A stretch of DNA of 64,000 nt from assembly GCA_947683425.1 (NCBI GenBank), contig CANTUQ010000073.1, forward strand, positions 9,210,501 through 9,274,500. Reading direction: 5' to 3'. This document shows positions 21,651-32,729 of this stretch, piece after piece; positions within the stretch are counted from its first letter, which is position 1, and every line of letters starts with the position of its first letter. The notes below the pieces were generated by a model. The model was not told the DNA's origin and did no database searches. It saw only the letters and a list, made by a program, of their open reading frames with translations. The DNA is from Excoecaria cochinchinensis (Eukaryota; Streptophyta; Magnoliopsida; Malpighiales; Euphorbiaceae). The position numbers were made by a program, and so were the translations under genes.

Positions 21651-22790
21651 GTAACTCTAACTCTAGTGTAGAAGTTAATGAAAATGCTCCTGTGCGTGAC
21701 AAGGGTAAGAGTCTAGTGAATCCTAAAGTAGAGGATCTTGATATTAATAGATTGCCTTTTTCCTGCTGTGGTTAGAAAAGAAAAGAAGAATGAGCAATTG
21801 GCTAGGTTTCTTGAGATGTTTAAGACATTGCATATTAATTTACCCATTTGCTGAAGCCTTAGCTCACATGCCCAATTATACAAAATTCATGAAAGAATTA
21901 TGTTCTAATAAAAAGAAATTAGAAGGGCATGGATTGTGCAGCTCACAGAAAATTGCAGTGCTATAATAATGAACAAGATCCCTGAAAAATTGGACGACCC
22001 AGGTAGTTTTACGTTACCCTGTGAAATTGATGAGAACTTTTATAGGAGTGCTTTGTGTGATTTAGGTGCTAGTATAAATTTAATGCCATATTCTATTTGC
22101 AGGAAACTTAATCTTGGAGAGCTAAAGGAGACGGGAATGAAAACTCCAACTTGCGGATAGGTCGGTACGGAGACCGAAGGGGATAATCGAGGATTTGCTA
22201 GCAAAAGTGGGAAAATTCATTTTTCCAGTGGACTTTATCGTAATGGAAATGAAGAAGATCTGAAGGTACCCACTCATTGTGGGGAAGCCATTTTTGAATA
22301 CAGCAAAGGCATTGATCGATGTACATGGTCAAACGGTCACCCTACGGTTCAATGATGAAGAGCTAGTGGTAGACATGAACAAGGCTCAAAAGTATCCATT
22401 GAGTGATATAGAGGAGTCTATTTATTTTGTAGATATGGTGGAGGAGTGTGTAGAGGAAGTTCAAGAACAGGTTTTGGGAGCTGACCCAGTGAATGTGAGT
22501 TTGATACATTCAGTGGAGGGTGAAGAGTTGGAAGAAGAGATAGGGGGAGAAGTGATAGCAGATGTGGAGAAAGAAGGTGAAGAAGAGGAATCACAGCAAG
22601 AAGAGCTTAATCCGAAAAAGGGGGATTCAATTCCTGAACTTAACCCCTTTTCCTCTCATTTAAAATATGTGTTTTTAGAGAATGAGAAAAAACTAGTAAT
22701 TATCTCCTCTTTGTGACAGGTCCTGAGGAGAAAAAGCTGCTTGAGGTGCTGAAAAAGCACAAAGATGCAATCGGATGTGAGACATCGGAT
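21651..22790 (+). pseudogene. pol: Athila pol: aspartic protease region (degenerate)
   Basis: Retroviral-type aspartic protease that cuts the polyprotein. The active-site motif is seen as CDLGASINLMP at about 22056-22090 (frame 21936-22160), preceded by KLDDPGSFTLPCEI. The downstream flap and C-terminal part are in another frame (22279-22716, GKPFLNTAKALIDVHGQTVTLRF), followed by an acidic linker. There are stops at 22158 and 22714 and frame changes between the segments. Confidence 0.8.
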
Positions 22791-22799
22791 TTAAAGGGG

Positions 22800-23768
22800 A
22801 TTGACCCAAGCTATTGTACTCACTGAATCCCGATGGAGGAAGAATGTAAGCCGGTAGCTCAGCCCCAAAGGAGACTCAATCCGACAATGCAAGAAGTGGT
22901 AAAGAAGGAGGTACTTAAACTCCTTGACTCAGGTATAATCTATCCTATTTCTGATAGTAAATGGGTTAGTCCAGTGCAGTGTGTGCCTAAGTATGGGGGG
23001 ATGACAGTGGTTAAGAATGAGCTAAATGAATTGATTCCAACTCGTACAGTTACGGGTTGGAGAGTCTGTATTGATTTTAAAAGATTAAACAATGTCACAA
23101 GAAAAGATCATTTCCCTTTGCCATTTATTGACCAGATGTTAGAGAGGCTAGTAGGGAATAGGTTTTACTATTTTTTAGATGGGTACTCGGGATATTTGCA
23201 AATCCCCATAGCCCCTGAAGATCAAGAGAAAACAACTTTTACTTGCCCTTATGGCACATTCGCCTATAGGAGAATGCCCTTCGGATTATGTAACGCACCG
23301 GCTACGTTTCAGCGGTGTATGATGGCTATTTTTCATGACTTCATAGAGAAATTTATGGAGGTATTCATGGACGATTTTACTGTTTATGGGGCAGATTTTG
23401 AGAGCTGTTTAGAGCATATCGATTTAGTTCTAGGGAGGTGTGAAAAGACCAAACTAGTTTTGAATTGGAAAAAATGGCACTTTATGGTGAGAGAAGGCAT
23501 TGTGCTTGGGCACAAAATTTCTGAGAAAGGGATAGAGGTCGATAAGGCTAAGATAGAAGTGATAGAAAAATTGCCACCCCCAACTAGTGTTAAAGGCATT
23601 AGGAGTTTTTTAGGACATGCAGGGTTTTACCGACGCTTTATCAAAGATTTTTCAAAAATTGCAAAACCCTTGTCCAATTTGCTCATGAAAGATGCTGCTT
23701 TTGATTTTGATAGTGAATGCTTGCTAGCTTTTGAAACTTTGAAAAAAGGCTCATTTCAGCCCCGGTGA
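22800..23768 (+). pseudogene. pol: Athila pol: reverse transcriptase
   Basis: Copies the element RNA into DNA. Open from 22833 to 23768, with the RT blocks in order: LLDSGIIYPISDSKWVSPVQ, WRVCIDFKRLNN, DHFPLPFIDQML, FLDGYSGYLQIPI, TFAYRRMPFGLCNAPATFQR, the catalytic FMDD box at about 23361-23375 (FMDDFTVYG), and the thumb LGHKISEKGIEVD..IRSFLGHAGFYRRFIKDFSKIAKPL. A stop lies just before 22833. The frame breaks at about 23740-23750 in an A-run, moving the rest to the frame of 23765. Confidence 0.9.
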
Positions 23769-25486
23769 TTATATCTCCGGATTGGAATTTGCCTTTTGAA
23801 TTAATGTGTGATGCTAGTGACTTTGCAGTAGGGGCAGTGCTTGGACAAAGGGGGGAGAAGGTATTTTGTGCAGTCTATTATGCAAGTCATACTCTGATAG
23901 GGGCACAGGTTAATTACACCACAACTGAGAAGGAGCTTCTTGCAATTGTTTATGCTTTTGAGAAGTTTAGACCATATTTGCTGGGTTCAAAAATTGTGGT
24001 GTGGTCTGACCATGCAACCTTAAGGCATCTGTTTTCTAAGGAGTCGAAACCAAGACTGATTCGATGGGTGCTCCTCTTAGAAGAGTTCGATGTGGAAATC
24101 AAAGATAAGAAGGGGGCAGAAAATTTTGTGGCGGATCATTTGTCAAGATTGGATAATGATCACATTGAAAAAGGGGAAATTTTAGATTTATTCCCTGATG
24201 AACATATTTGTGCTTTATTTGCAAGTGAAATTTCTGTTCATTGGTTTGCTAATTTGGCTAATTTTCTTGCAGGAGGATTTATGCCCAAGGAATTCACATG
24301 GCAGCAGAGAAAGAAGCTAAAGGCTGATGCGAAGCATTACATCTGGGATGATCCTTATTTATTTCGCCTGTGTGCGGATCAAGTGCTAAGAAGGTGCATT
24401 CCAGATGAAGAGAAAGGTGAGATCATAATGGCGTGTCATAACGGAGAAGCTGGTGGACACTATGGGCCAAATAGAACGGTATTAAAAATTCTATCCTCTG
24501 GTTTTTATTGGCCTACTATGTTTAAAGATGTGCAATTCTTTGTGAAAACCTATGATAGATGCCAAAGAGTATGTAACATTTCTAAGAGAGATGAGATGCC
24601 CTTAACCAATTTGCTTGAGGTAGAACTGTTCGATTTGTGGGGGATAGACTTTATGGGGCCTTTTTCGGTTTCCTATGGGTATGAGTATATTTGAGTGGCA
24701 GTGGACTATGTAAGTAAATGGGTAGAAGCCATAGCCACTAGAACTTGTGATGCCAAAGTTGTTCTAGATTTCTTGAGGAAGAATATATTCACCCGATTTG
24801 GAGCCCCTAGAGCTATTATTAGTGATGGTGATAAACATTTTGTTAACCACCAATTCAAGGCTTTATTGAAAAAATTTTGAGTTAGGAATAAGGTCACCAC
24901 CCCTTATTATGCTCAAGCTAATGGGCAGGTTGAAGTGTCCAACCGGGAACTTAAGGCCATCCTAGAGAAGACTGTAAATTCATCTAGAAAGTATTGGTAT
25001 TTAAGGTTGGATGAAGCTTTGTGGGCTTACAGAACTGCATTCAAAACATCTATAGGATTATCCCCATTTAAGCTTGTTTATGGTAAATCTTGTCATCTCC
25101 CTGTCGAACTAGAACACAAAGCTTATTGGGAAACCAAGTTTCTAAATTTTGATATCAAGAGTGCAGGTGAGAAGAGACTTCTCCAGATGAATGAACTGGA
25201 AGAGATACGCTATTGGTCGTATCAACAAGCAGAGAAGTATAAGGAAAACACAAAGAAATAGGACGACAAGAAATTGGTCAAGAAAGAATTCAGTCCAGGT
25301 ATGAAAGTTCTTTTATATGATAGTAGGTTGCATTTATTTCCAGCAAAGCTAAAGTCACGGTAGAAGGGTCCTCATGAAGTTGTGGGAGCTGATCAGTTTG
25401 GAGTGATCACTTTGAAGCACGTGAAGCGTTATTTTGAATCAATATATGATGGGGCTTTAGAGATCGTCAACCTTGTGGATCCTTAA
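23765..25486 (+). pseudogene. pol: Athila pol: RNase H and integrase (broken)
   Basis: RNase H begins FELMCDASDFAVGAVLGQR (catalytic D), with E in TTEKELLAIVYAFEKF and D in VVWSDHATLRHL. Integrase follows: a zinc-binding region CHNGEAGGHYG..YDRCQRVC, where one cysteine of the CxxC pair reads Y; a core with GIDFMGPF, IISDGDKHF and ANGQVEVSNRELK. In-frame stops lie at 24692-24694, 24878-24880, 25259-25261 and about 25361. The conserved end LEIVNLVDP stops at 25484-25486. No working enzyme is possible from this copy. Confidence 0.88.
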
Positions 25487-25705
25487 CAGTATTTAAAAGT
25501 CTAGCTGCAGACTTATTAAATGCAGAACTTCTTCTCAAACTTTGTTATTTTGTGTTTATTGATATTTCTTTTAGGTAGTTAGCCTTGTTTATTTTTGTCA
25601 AATTTGGTTGGTTTGTTGTCATAGTGAACCTATGTTTTGTTGGAGAATTTTCAAGGTTTTAGTAGCTTGAAGTTTCGAGTGATTGATGAAATTTTTGCAA
25701 GTTTG

Positions 25706-25960
25706 CAGGTGGTCACGGTGGGCACGGATTTTGTTACCACCGTGACCACAGGAAAATGCATTCTGGATTCTTGAATGTGGTGGCAAGGTATTTGGTTGTC
25801 ACCGTGACCAGATGAAGATGGCATTCTGGGTTGGTATACTTGGTATGTCACGGTGACAATGATTTTGGTTGTCACCGTGACCATGTGGCGGTTCAAATCT
25901 AGAGTGAAAATTTTGGGTATGTCACGGTGGCAACCATTTTGTTACCACCATGACCCCCAC
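25706..25960. repeat. Internal palindrome array, four units
   Basis: Units at about 25710, 25776, 25845 and 25918, about 70-72 bp apart, with the same arms as the LTR array (TCACGGTGRCAA../..TTGTCACCGTGACC). A TTTTAAAT stretch follows at about 25979, much as TATTTAAAG follows the LTR array. It lies between the pol stop and the spliced leader of ORF1. Confidence 0.88.
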
Positions 25961-26060
25961 GAAAAACTGTTTTAAATCCTTTATCTTCCGTGTTTTATTT
26001 CTCACCCTACCACATCTCTCACTCTCAAAACTTGCATATTTCGTTATTCTCTGCTATTTT

Positions 26061-26228
26061 GTGCTTCATTTCTCTCTTCTAGGCTACGATTTTTTGGGAA
26101 TCTACAACAAGTAAGTAATTTTTCTCTTTCTTTTTCTTTATTTTGCGCTTCATTTCTCTCTTCTAGGCTACGATTTTTTGGGAATCTACAAGAAGTAAGT
26201 AATTTTTCTCTTTCTTTTTCTTTATTTT
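26061..26228 (+). repeat. 84-bp tandem duplication containing a splice donor
   Basis: Two nearly identical 84-bp copies. Each contains TCTTCTAGGCTACG and ends in an A-A|GTAAGTAA donor-like site, one with GT at 26111 and one at 26195. Each copy could act as a small exon with its own donor. Confidence 0.85.
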
Positions 26229-27043
26229 CTTTTCATTTTTCTCTGCGCTTTGTTCCCTGTCCATTCTTCTTCTCCATTGTTATGTTTTTCAAGCTTGAAT
26301 TTTAAGAGTATTTCATTTTGACTACTCTTATTGCTCTAAATTCTTGTTGTGAATGCTATCAATTCCTTCTTCCTTCTCAATTTGCGACTCTATAATTAAC
26401 CTAAACGTTTGGGAAGTAGGAAGTTAGGGCTTAGTCTGTGCGTGAATTGGGTTGTTAATTTTATTCAAATTCTTGGTTGAAAATGGGAATTGCTAGGCTT
26501 TAACTATTTGCTCTGCATTTTAATGCATCTAATTGTAGTTTTGGGTTGTTGTTAATATCTGTGGGTTTCAATGTTAGTCAGTTAAATTACTGCATGCCAA
26601 GTGTTTGATAAAATGTCTCAATGAACGGTTTTCCTGATTTTGCCATTTCTTGACAATTTGGAATGCAGAGATTCATTTGCCATAGTGTTCAAAGGAACTA
26701 TTTGTTCTCATTGATCATTTTTGACTTCTTTGTTAATAGATGCAACTTGCCTAACATTCTAATGAGTATGTGCAAATGGTTATTCTTGGTTAGATTGAAC
26801 TTCATGAGTGCTCTTATGATGATGTTGAATTTGATCTCACTTATGTTGAATTGTGCTTATTGCTGTCATTTAACTTTCTTGAATGCTTTGTGAATTGATG
26901 CATCTCTTATAAACACTAATGGGCATGGGAAGATTATTTTTATTAGGTTAGAATGAGCTTGGTAACTGATGCTATATATTTAGAGCCATTGCTGTTTGAT
27001 GCACATAGAATGCCATTGAATTTGGTCTTTCATTTTCGTGCAG
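26111..27043 (+). other. Putative intron in front of Athila ORF1
   Basis: Donor CAA|GTAAGTAA at 26111 (alternative GAA|GTAAGTAA at 26195), acceptor after a pyrimidine-rich run, TTTCATTTTCGTGCAG, at 27043. The interval is AT/T-rich with no coding signal. Joining either donor to the acceptor places an A in front of TGGCC, which creates an ATG exactly in the ORF1 frame. Spliced transcripts of the downstream ORF are known in some plant env-class elements such as Bagy-2; here splicing is inferred. Confidence 0.6.
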
Positions 27044-28209
27044 TGGCCCCTAAGAGAAAAAGTTCTGCTCTAGCATCGAGTTCTACAAGCCAGCCCTCCA
27101 GCCAACCTCCAATGGATATTTCCAACGTGCCGACCTGGGTTTCGAGTGCTAAGAAGGCTGCCTATGCTCTATTCTCCAAATGCTCGTACATTCCGACGAG
27201 TTACTTGAATTTTGACCTGTTGGAGAAATTGGAGATTTGGAATGAAGTACAGCGCCTAATTTCCAATATTGGTTGGGAGCGACTTTTTGCTATTATTGAG
27301 AAGGTTTATTCGGGGTTGACGAGAGATTTTGTGACAACTGTGACACGTCGTATCAGCCGCGACCCTTCTAGAGATCCTGGAACAGTATCATTTTTTCTGG
27401 AGGGTACAGAATATGAGATGACTTTTGTGAGATTCGCAGAACTGCTCGGTTTCCCTCCCCCAGCCCCGGATTTCTTTGATGACTATGACAAAGATAATGC
27501 CTGGGCGACAATTCGAGATACGGTGACAGCCACAACATATGTGTCGGGCAAAATGAAGGCGTACCATCTCGATAGTCATGCCCTGCGGATCATTCATCGT
27601 TTTTTCTCACTCTCTTTTCGGAGTCATGTGGACTCACCTGAGCAGGTAAACCTACCGGAGGCATTATTTGTAGCGTGTATGGTAAGGGGAGTGAGGATTA
27701 ATGGGGCTTCTCATTTGTGGCATAAGCTGGAGGAAATGCAATGGACCCCCAAGAAGGTTAAGAAGATTGCACTGGGTGGTTTGGTAACGGTAATTGCTAA
27801 GGGTGTATATCACCCATTGAGGAAACCCAAACCCCTGTCATCCATTGCAACTATTGATAAGAAGATGCTGAAGAATATGAAGGTCGTAGTGGATGACGCA
27901 ACAGCTGCACATTGCTATAGATTGACTACTCGCGCCGAGTATTTGCAGGGAGTACAGCGACGTCTAGGAGGCTTTCCCCATGAGCAAGAGGAAGACCCAG
28001 AAGCACCAGCACCAGAGCCCGAACATTTATCATCTCAGTAGTACAGTGCTCTTATGGAGCGCATGGACACCATCACCGCATCTATGAGCACCATCACCGC
28101 GTCTCAAGCTGATCTTCAGTCACAGATGGATCAGGTGCTATTGGGACTTTCCTCTTTAGCTATGCGCTTTGATGCGCAATTTCCACCGCCACTGCCTCCA
28201 GAGAGTTGA
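27043..28209 (+). CDS. Athila ORF1 (env-like position), one internal stop
   Basis: Protein downstream of pol in the env position, function unproven. The likely start is the ATG made by splicing at 27043/27044 (MAPKRKSS..). The unspliced frame also runs on from an upstream ATG at 26953, but the N-terminal part there looks like translated intron. Ser/Thr/Pro-rich N-terminus of about 25 residues, then the ATHILA-type core (LLEKLEIWNEVQRLISNIGWERLF.., GTVSFFLEGTEYEMTFVRFAELLGFPP), a basic segment, and an acidic proline-rich tail. TAG at 28039-28041; the same frame runs on to TGA at 28207-28209 with a coiled-coil-like segment and a polyproline end (FPPPLPPES), matched by the relic at 49594. No convincing signal peptide or transmembrane helix is seen. 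Confidence 0.75.
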
Positions 28210-28884
28210 ACAGGGAGATATACTATCTTTTGTTTTTTTTTTTGTTTTTATTTTAATTTTGTTTTGTAATTTTTTGACTTGCTGAGGTCAGCAAGGTATT
28301 AAGTGTGGGGTAGGAGGAGTAACTCTAACATCTTAATATGTAACTAATTATTTTTTTTATTTGCATATTTTATGTTTTATTTATTTTTATTCGCATATTT
28401 TTTTTTTGTTTAAGTTGTTTGAATACTTAATTGTGGTTGTCTGAATTTTCCTATCTTAGTTTAGTTTGCCTCTAGTTATTCCTGTTGTGAATGTTTTGAA
28501 CTTTATTTCGAGAATGAATATTCTTAACAATTGATCCTAGCAAGAGAGTAGTTGAAAGTTTTAGCAGCAAATTAATCTCAATTAGTCATATATCTTGTAA
28601 TTTCCGATCTTTTATGCACTTTAGGCTTGTTTGCGAAAAACTTGAAAAGAAAATCCAGTGTGTGAAAGTTTTTGAATGAAGGAATTTTAGAATAGTTAGA
28701 ACCTTCCTCGTCGCCCTTCGAAACGCTAAAACAACTTAAGCAGGTTTAGGACATGATTTAGGCAAATTTTCTTTAGTAACCACTTTAAATGACTCTTTAC
28801 CTACATGTTTGCATAATTTCTGTTGCTAGCCCCTTTGAGCTGATTTGGTATGCTAAAAGCGTACTATGCATTTTTCTTTGTTAC
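28210..28884 (+). other. 3' UTR of Athila element, truncated
   Basis: Contains TTAAGTGTGGGGTAGGAGGAG (from about 28300), the purine-rich motif that follows ORF1 in Athila elements, then T-rich sequence. Its last 145 bases (28741-28884) resemble 36105-36240. Cut by the Tat LTR at 28885. Confidence 0.7.
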
Positions 28885-29126
28885 TGTAGACGCCAGGTGC
28901 CGAGTCAGCCTAGATCAGGATTACCCAATGATGAAATTAAGTGTGCCTATTTATAGGCAAAAAAAATAAAAGTTGAAAGTGATGATTTCCTTGTCAAATT
29001 GATTTATTAGAAATAAATAAAAATGTATTTTAAAAAAATATTTTAAATGTTTTAAAAATTATTTTTGGGACAAAAAGGGTATATTTTGAAATTATTGTGT
29101 TTTAGGAAAAATATAAAAAAAAAAAA

Positions 29127-29275
29127 GTCACGAGTGTCGGGCTGCGGCAGCGCGCTGGACGCACGCGGTAGCGCCCAGCACGCATGCTCGCCCGCACGCG
29201 CGACAGCGGGGCGCTCTACCCCGCACGCCCTGCATGCGCCGACGGACGTCGATCGCCCCCGACGCCCCATTTCGC
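29127..29275. other. GC-rich block in Tat LTR (U3)
   Basis: About 150 bp, CpG-rich, with GTCGGG../..CCCGAC and GCGCCCAGC-type inverted words. It lies about 180 bp upstream of the TATA box, so it is in U3. Nearly identical at 38523-38672; different sequence but same place at 3410-3640 and 56505-56606. Confidence 0.75.
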
Positions 29276-29451
29276 CCGTTTTTGCTGTTTTTCCGATTTT
29301 TGGCCTAAAAATTGATTTTTTCTTCATTTTTTTTGTGTAATTTAATGCAAAAACCTTTTATTTTCCAAACTCTCCAAATTCATGAGTTTTTTGTAGTTAT
29401 TGGAATTAAATTTATTTAATTCAATTTAATAAAAATTCTGAATTTTGGGGT

Positions 29452-29458
29452 TATAAAA
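29452..29458 (+). promoter_or_regulatory. TATA box of Tat LTR
   Basis: TATAAAA in GGGGTTATAAAATGGG, conserved in the copy near 38860. Pyrimidine-rich leader sequence follows. Confidence 0.65.
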
Positions 29459-30063
29459 TGGGTTTTTTAGAGAGGATTTTGGAGGGATTTTTCTTAAGAA
29501 AAATATAGTTTTTCTCGCTTCTTCATCTTCTTCAAGAAAAATTCTCCAAGTGTTCTAATTTGATTTTTTTAATTTAATTCTTGAGACAAATAAATCAATT
29601 ATTTGTTCTTGTGAATTTTTTTTTTACTTCTTGATTTTCATAATTTTTCCTTAAGACAAATAAATCAATTATTTGTTCTTGGGATAAAATTTCATTATAT
29701 TTCTTTAAATCAAAGTAAGAAATTATCATTCAACTTCATTAATCACATCAAATTTGAGGGTAAACATCCTTGGCTCCAATTTTAGTTTTTAATTAGTTAA
29801 CTAACATGTAAATCCTCTTAGATCTATTTTCTTAGTTTTTATTTAATTGTCCATATTATTTTTTGTGTTCTTATTCTTATTTCATATTAATATAATTATT
29901 GTTATTTTTATTCTTGTGTTCTTATTTAATTATTCATATTAGTATTATTATCATTATTTTGTTCATAGAATTATTTCTTATTCTTAATCTTTTATTTAAT
30001 TGTTCATATTATTATTTCTTATTCTTATTTCTTATTTAATTGTTCATGATCATATTCTTGTCA

Positions 30064-30205
30064 TTATTTTGTTCATATATTATTATTATCATTAGTATTA
30101 TTATTATCATCATTATTATTATAATTTACTATTATTATTACCATCATTATTTTTATTTTATTATTCTTATTTATTATTATTATTGTTATTATTATTATTA
30201 TTAAA

Positions 30206-30288
<83 letters not shown>

Positions 30289-30492
30289 CATCATCATTAC
30301 TTGCATATTTAATTTGATTGTTCATATTCTTTGATGTTATTATTATTATTAGTATTATTAGTATTATTATTATTATTATTATTACTTGCATATTTAATTG
30401 GATTGTTCATATTCTTTGATATTATCATCATTATTATTATTTGTTATTATTATTGTGATTAGTGTTATCATCATCATCATCATCATCATCAA

Positions 30493-30553
<61 letters not shown>

Positions 30554-30605
30554 TATCATTACTATTACTATTATTATTATTATTGTTATTATTATTATTA
30601 ATTTT
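30064..30605. repeat. ATT trinucleotide microsatellite
   Basis: Long (ATT)n/(TTA)n runs with ATC interruptions, inside the LTR. The counterpart in element B is at 55556-55762 (reverse). Poly-I and poly-N open frames here are artefacts. Confidence 0.95.
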
Positions 30606-31833
30606 GTATATTATCATATTTTTACTACTATTATTATTTTTATTAATTTTGAATTTCATCATCATTATTATTTTCATTTTTTCATGCATGTTAAATTTTA
30701 TTGTTGTTTTCATTTTTGCATGTTAAATTGTTCATGTGTTAAGTTATATTTTATTATGCCATCTGATTAATTTGTCATACATTATGCATGATGTTATTTA
30801 TTTTAATTCATTTTTTTACATGCTACATGTTTAATTCATTTTTCATTACTAACATCATCTTTATTTGTGTTTTTATTTCAATACTTATTTTTCATGTGTG
30901 AGTTTTCCAATGGCAAGTGGGAACCCATGGAGATTTGAAGACACCATTTTGGTAGAGTTTATAATTTTAGCCTTTTTAGCCTTTTTAGTATTATTTTGCT
31001 TTTATTATTTAATATGTAATTTGTAATAAATTTATTTATTTTCATGCACGTTAATTAAAAGTCGCATAAAATATTTTTATTAATAAATTGGGATTTTTTC
31101 TAACAAAATGGGACCAATGTCCTAGTTTTTCATCCAAATAAATTGTCACTTCAAAATTATTTTCTTAAAATTATGCATGCGAGGACCAATGTCCTCACTC
31201 TTGATAAATAACCAGTTTTATGTATAAATTGTATTTTATTTACAATGGGGGTTGTATTCCGCCCCTAATTTTATTGTAATTTATTTTTATGTACTTTACT
31301 TTAATTATGCTTTCATTTACCGCTTTCCTTGGATGACCAACTTGCGCTCTAATTATTGCATGGAAATGTATGAGAAAAGGGATGAAAACTTAAATTCAAA
31401 ACTCAATTTTAACTTAATCAAGGTATGAATAAATGAGAAGTCCCGAACCATCTTTGGTCTTTGGGCTCAACGAGGCGAGAGGCCCATTTTTGATGTTTCA
31501 TTAGAATGGGATCTCCAAGACACCTCTTGTGTCCTACCAAAAGACTCAATTTACAATCCTAGGCTCCATAGGTTTAGAGGGTCATCCCAATGTTCTATTG
31601 GGGTGATTGCCTCCAAAACCCCTTTGGTTTGCCCAAAATGGATAATATGCGCCGTCTTAAGCTCACTGAGGCGAGACGAACTTTTCCAATGTTTCATTGG
31701 GTGGCGACGCCATGAAACCTCCTTGTTGTCCAAAATAGACGCCCTTGTAATTTCTTACAAGTTTTATGAACCTCTCCCGAAAGTCCTAAGAGCGGGCCTT
31801 CGGGGCACCCACGGGGTTCGGCGCGCGTCATAG

Positions 31834-31852
31834 TGGCAACTCCACTGGGGAC
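31834..31852 (+). promoter_or_regulatory. Primer binding site, Tat/Ogre type
   Basis: TGGCAACTCCACTGGGGAC three bases after the LTR end. Ogre-type elements use a TGGCGACTC..GGGGA-type PBS, matched to tRNA-Arg as I recall. A related site is at 41639-41657. Confidence 0.8.
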
Positions 31853-32729
31853 ATAAGAGACTTCGATTCGAAAGTACCTTGGTTAAAAATTATAATTGAG
31901 TTTTAATTTAAAAATTTTATCCCTTTTCGAATGTGCATTGTATCCATACTAGAGCCTTAGATTATGCTACTTTGGTCCCTTTTCTAACCCCGATGCATTC
32001 CCAAAGCACGACCCTACGTTCACTCAATGTGGGGAAGTGTTAGGGATAATCACCAGCCCAAGCCTCGTACCTTATGGTATATCAAATGGATACCCAATTG
32101 GTCGTTATGCTCGTGATGAGCTAGACCCGTTGGCAGGGACCATGCTTGGGTAGCCCTAAAGTATCATCACCCTTGACCAAAGCTCATATAATAGCAATAG
32201 ATACTTCCCTTAGGTGATATGCTCCTTAATACAATGGTTGCTATGTGGGCCATTATATATTGAACAAAATCAACCAAATTAAATGGTCTTTTATCAAAGG
32301 CTTTTATGCCTCGGTGAGCCCATCTTAATTTGGTTGAAATGTTTGAATACATAAAGGCCAAAACCCATACGTATGTACAATAGGCAAGAGATGTTATGCT
32401 GCCGGCCTTTCACCGTGCACCATACGCGTCCAATGGGTTCCCCGTTGACCCATGGACTAAGCCCACCTAGGAAAGAGACTACACTACCTCGTGTGTGGGA
32501 GTGATAAGGTTGGAAGGATCTATCTACTTGTATGAGATTGTCCATGCTGCATCAACATGATCATGCATTGTATATATCATTCATGCATCATTCTAACAGT
32601 TCAAATCTTTCAGCCATCATAGATTCACCGAAGTGGACTAGGGGTTCTGATGGTCGGCTGGTGAGGATAGATATGCCTCTTAGATTGATAGAATTAGTGT
32701 TTGACTGAAATTCTGAGCCACCCTCAATG
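31853..32729 (+). other. 5' leader of Tat element 2
   Basis: Non-coding. 32039-32200 is strongly conserved with 41839-41985 (GGGATAATCACCAGCCCAAG..GATGAGCTAGACCC..CTTGGGTAGCCC), suggesting a structural or packaging role. No upstream extra ORF is recognisable. Confidence 0.65.

Larger units (their letters stand above)
18100..28884 (+). mobile_element. Athila-type Ty3/gypsy retrotransposon (degenerate)
   Basis: 5' LTR (18100-19873), PBS of the Athila type, gag, pol in the order protease-RT-RNase H-integrase, an internal palindrome array, a long ORF1 downstream of pol, and part of the 3' UTR. It inserted into the 3' LTR at 12044-18099 (left flank TCTAG). The right end is cut by Tat element 2 at 28885, and no 3' LTR is in the window. 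Gag and pol carry many stops and frameshifts; ORF1 is nearly open. Confidence 0.9.
28885..31830 (+). repeat. 5' LTR of Tat element 2 (2946 bp)
   Basis: TGTAGACGCCAGG..GGCGCGCGTCA, followed by the PBS. It contains a GC-rich block (29127-29275), a TATA box (29452), T-rich leader sequence, an ATT microsatellite (30064-30605), the GGGACCAATGTCCT motifs and, in the last 350 bp, three roughly 100-bp units. Two of these carry a CCCAATGTT..ATTGGG hairpin, and the last has a PBS-like TGGCGACGCCA at 31702. Confidence 0.92.

Noticed and set aside
26953..27042. Upstream ATG extension of the Athila ORF1
   Set aside because: It runs through the pyrimidine-rich 3' end of the likely intron; relatives begin at MPPR or MVRT right after the acceptor, so MAPKRK after splicing is the better start.
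30064..30605. Poly-isoleucine and poly-asparagine open frames (also 55590-55823)
   Set aside because: Translations of ATT/AAT repeats in Tat LTRs.
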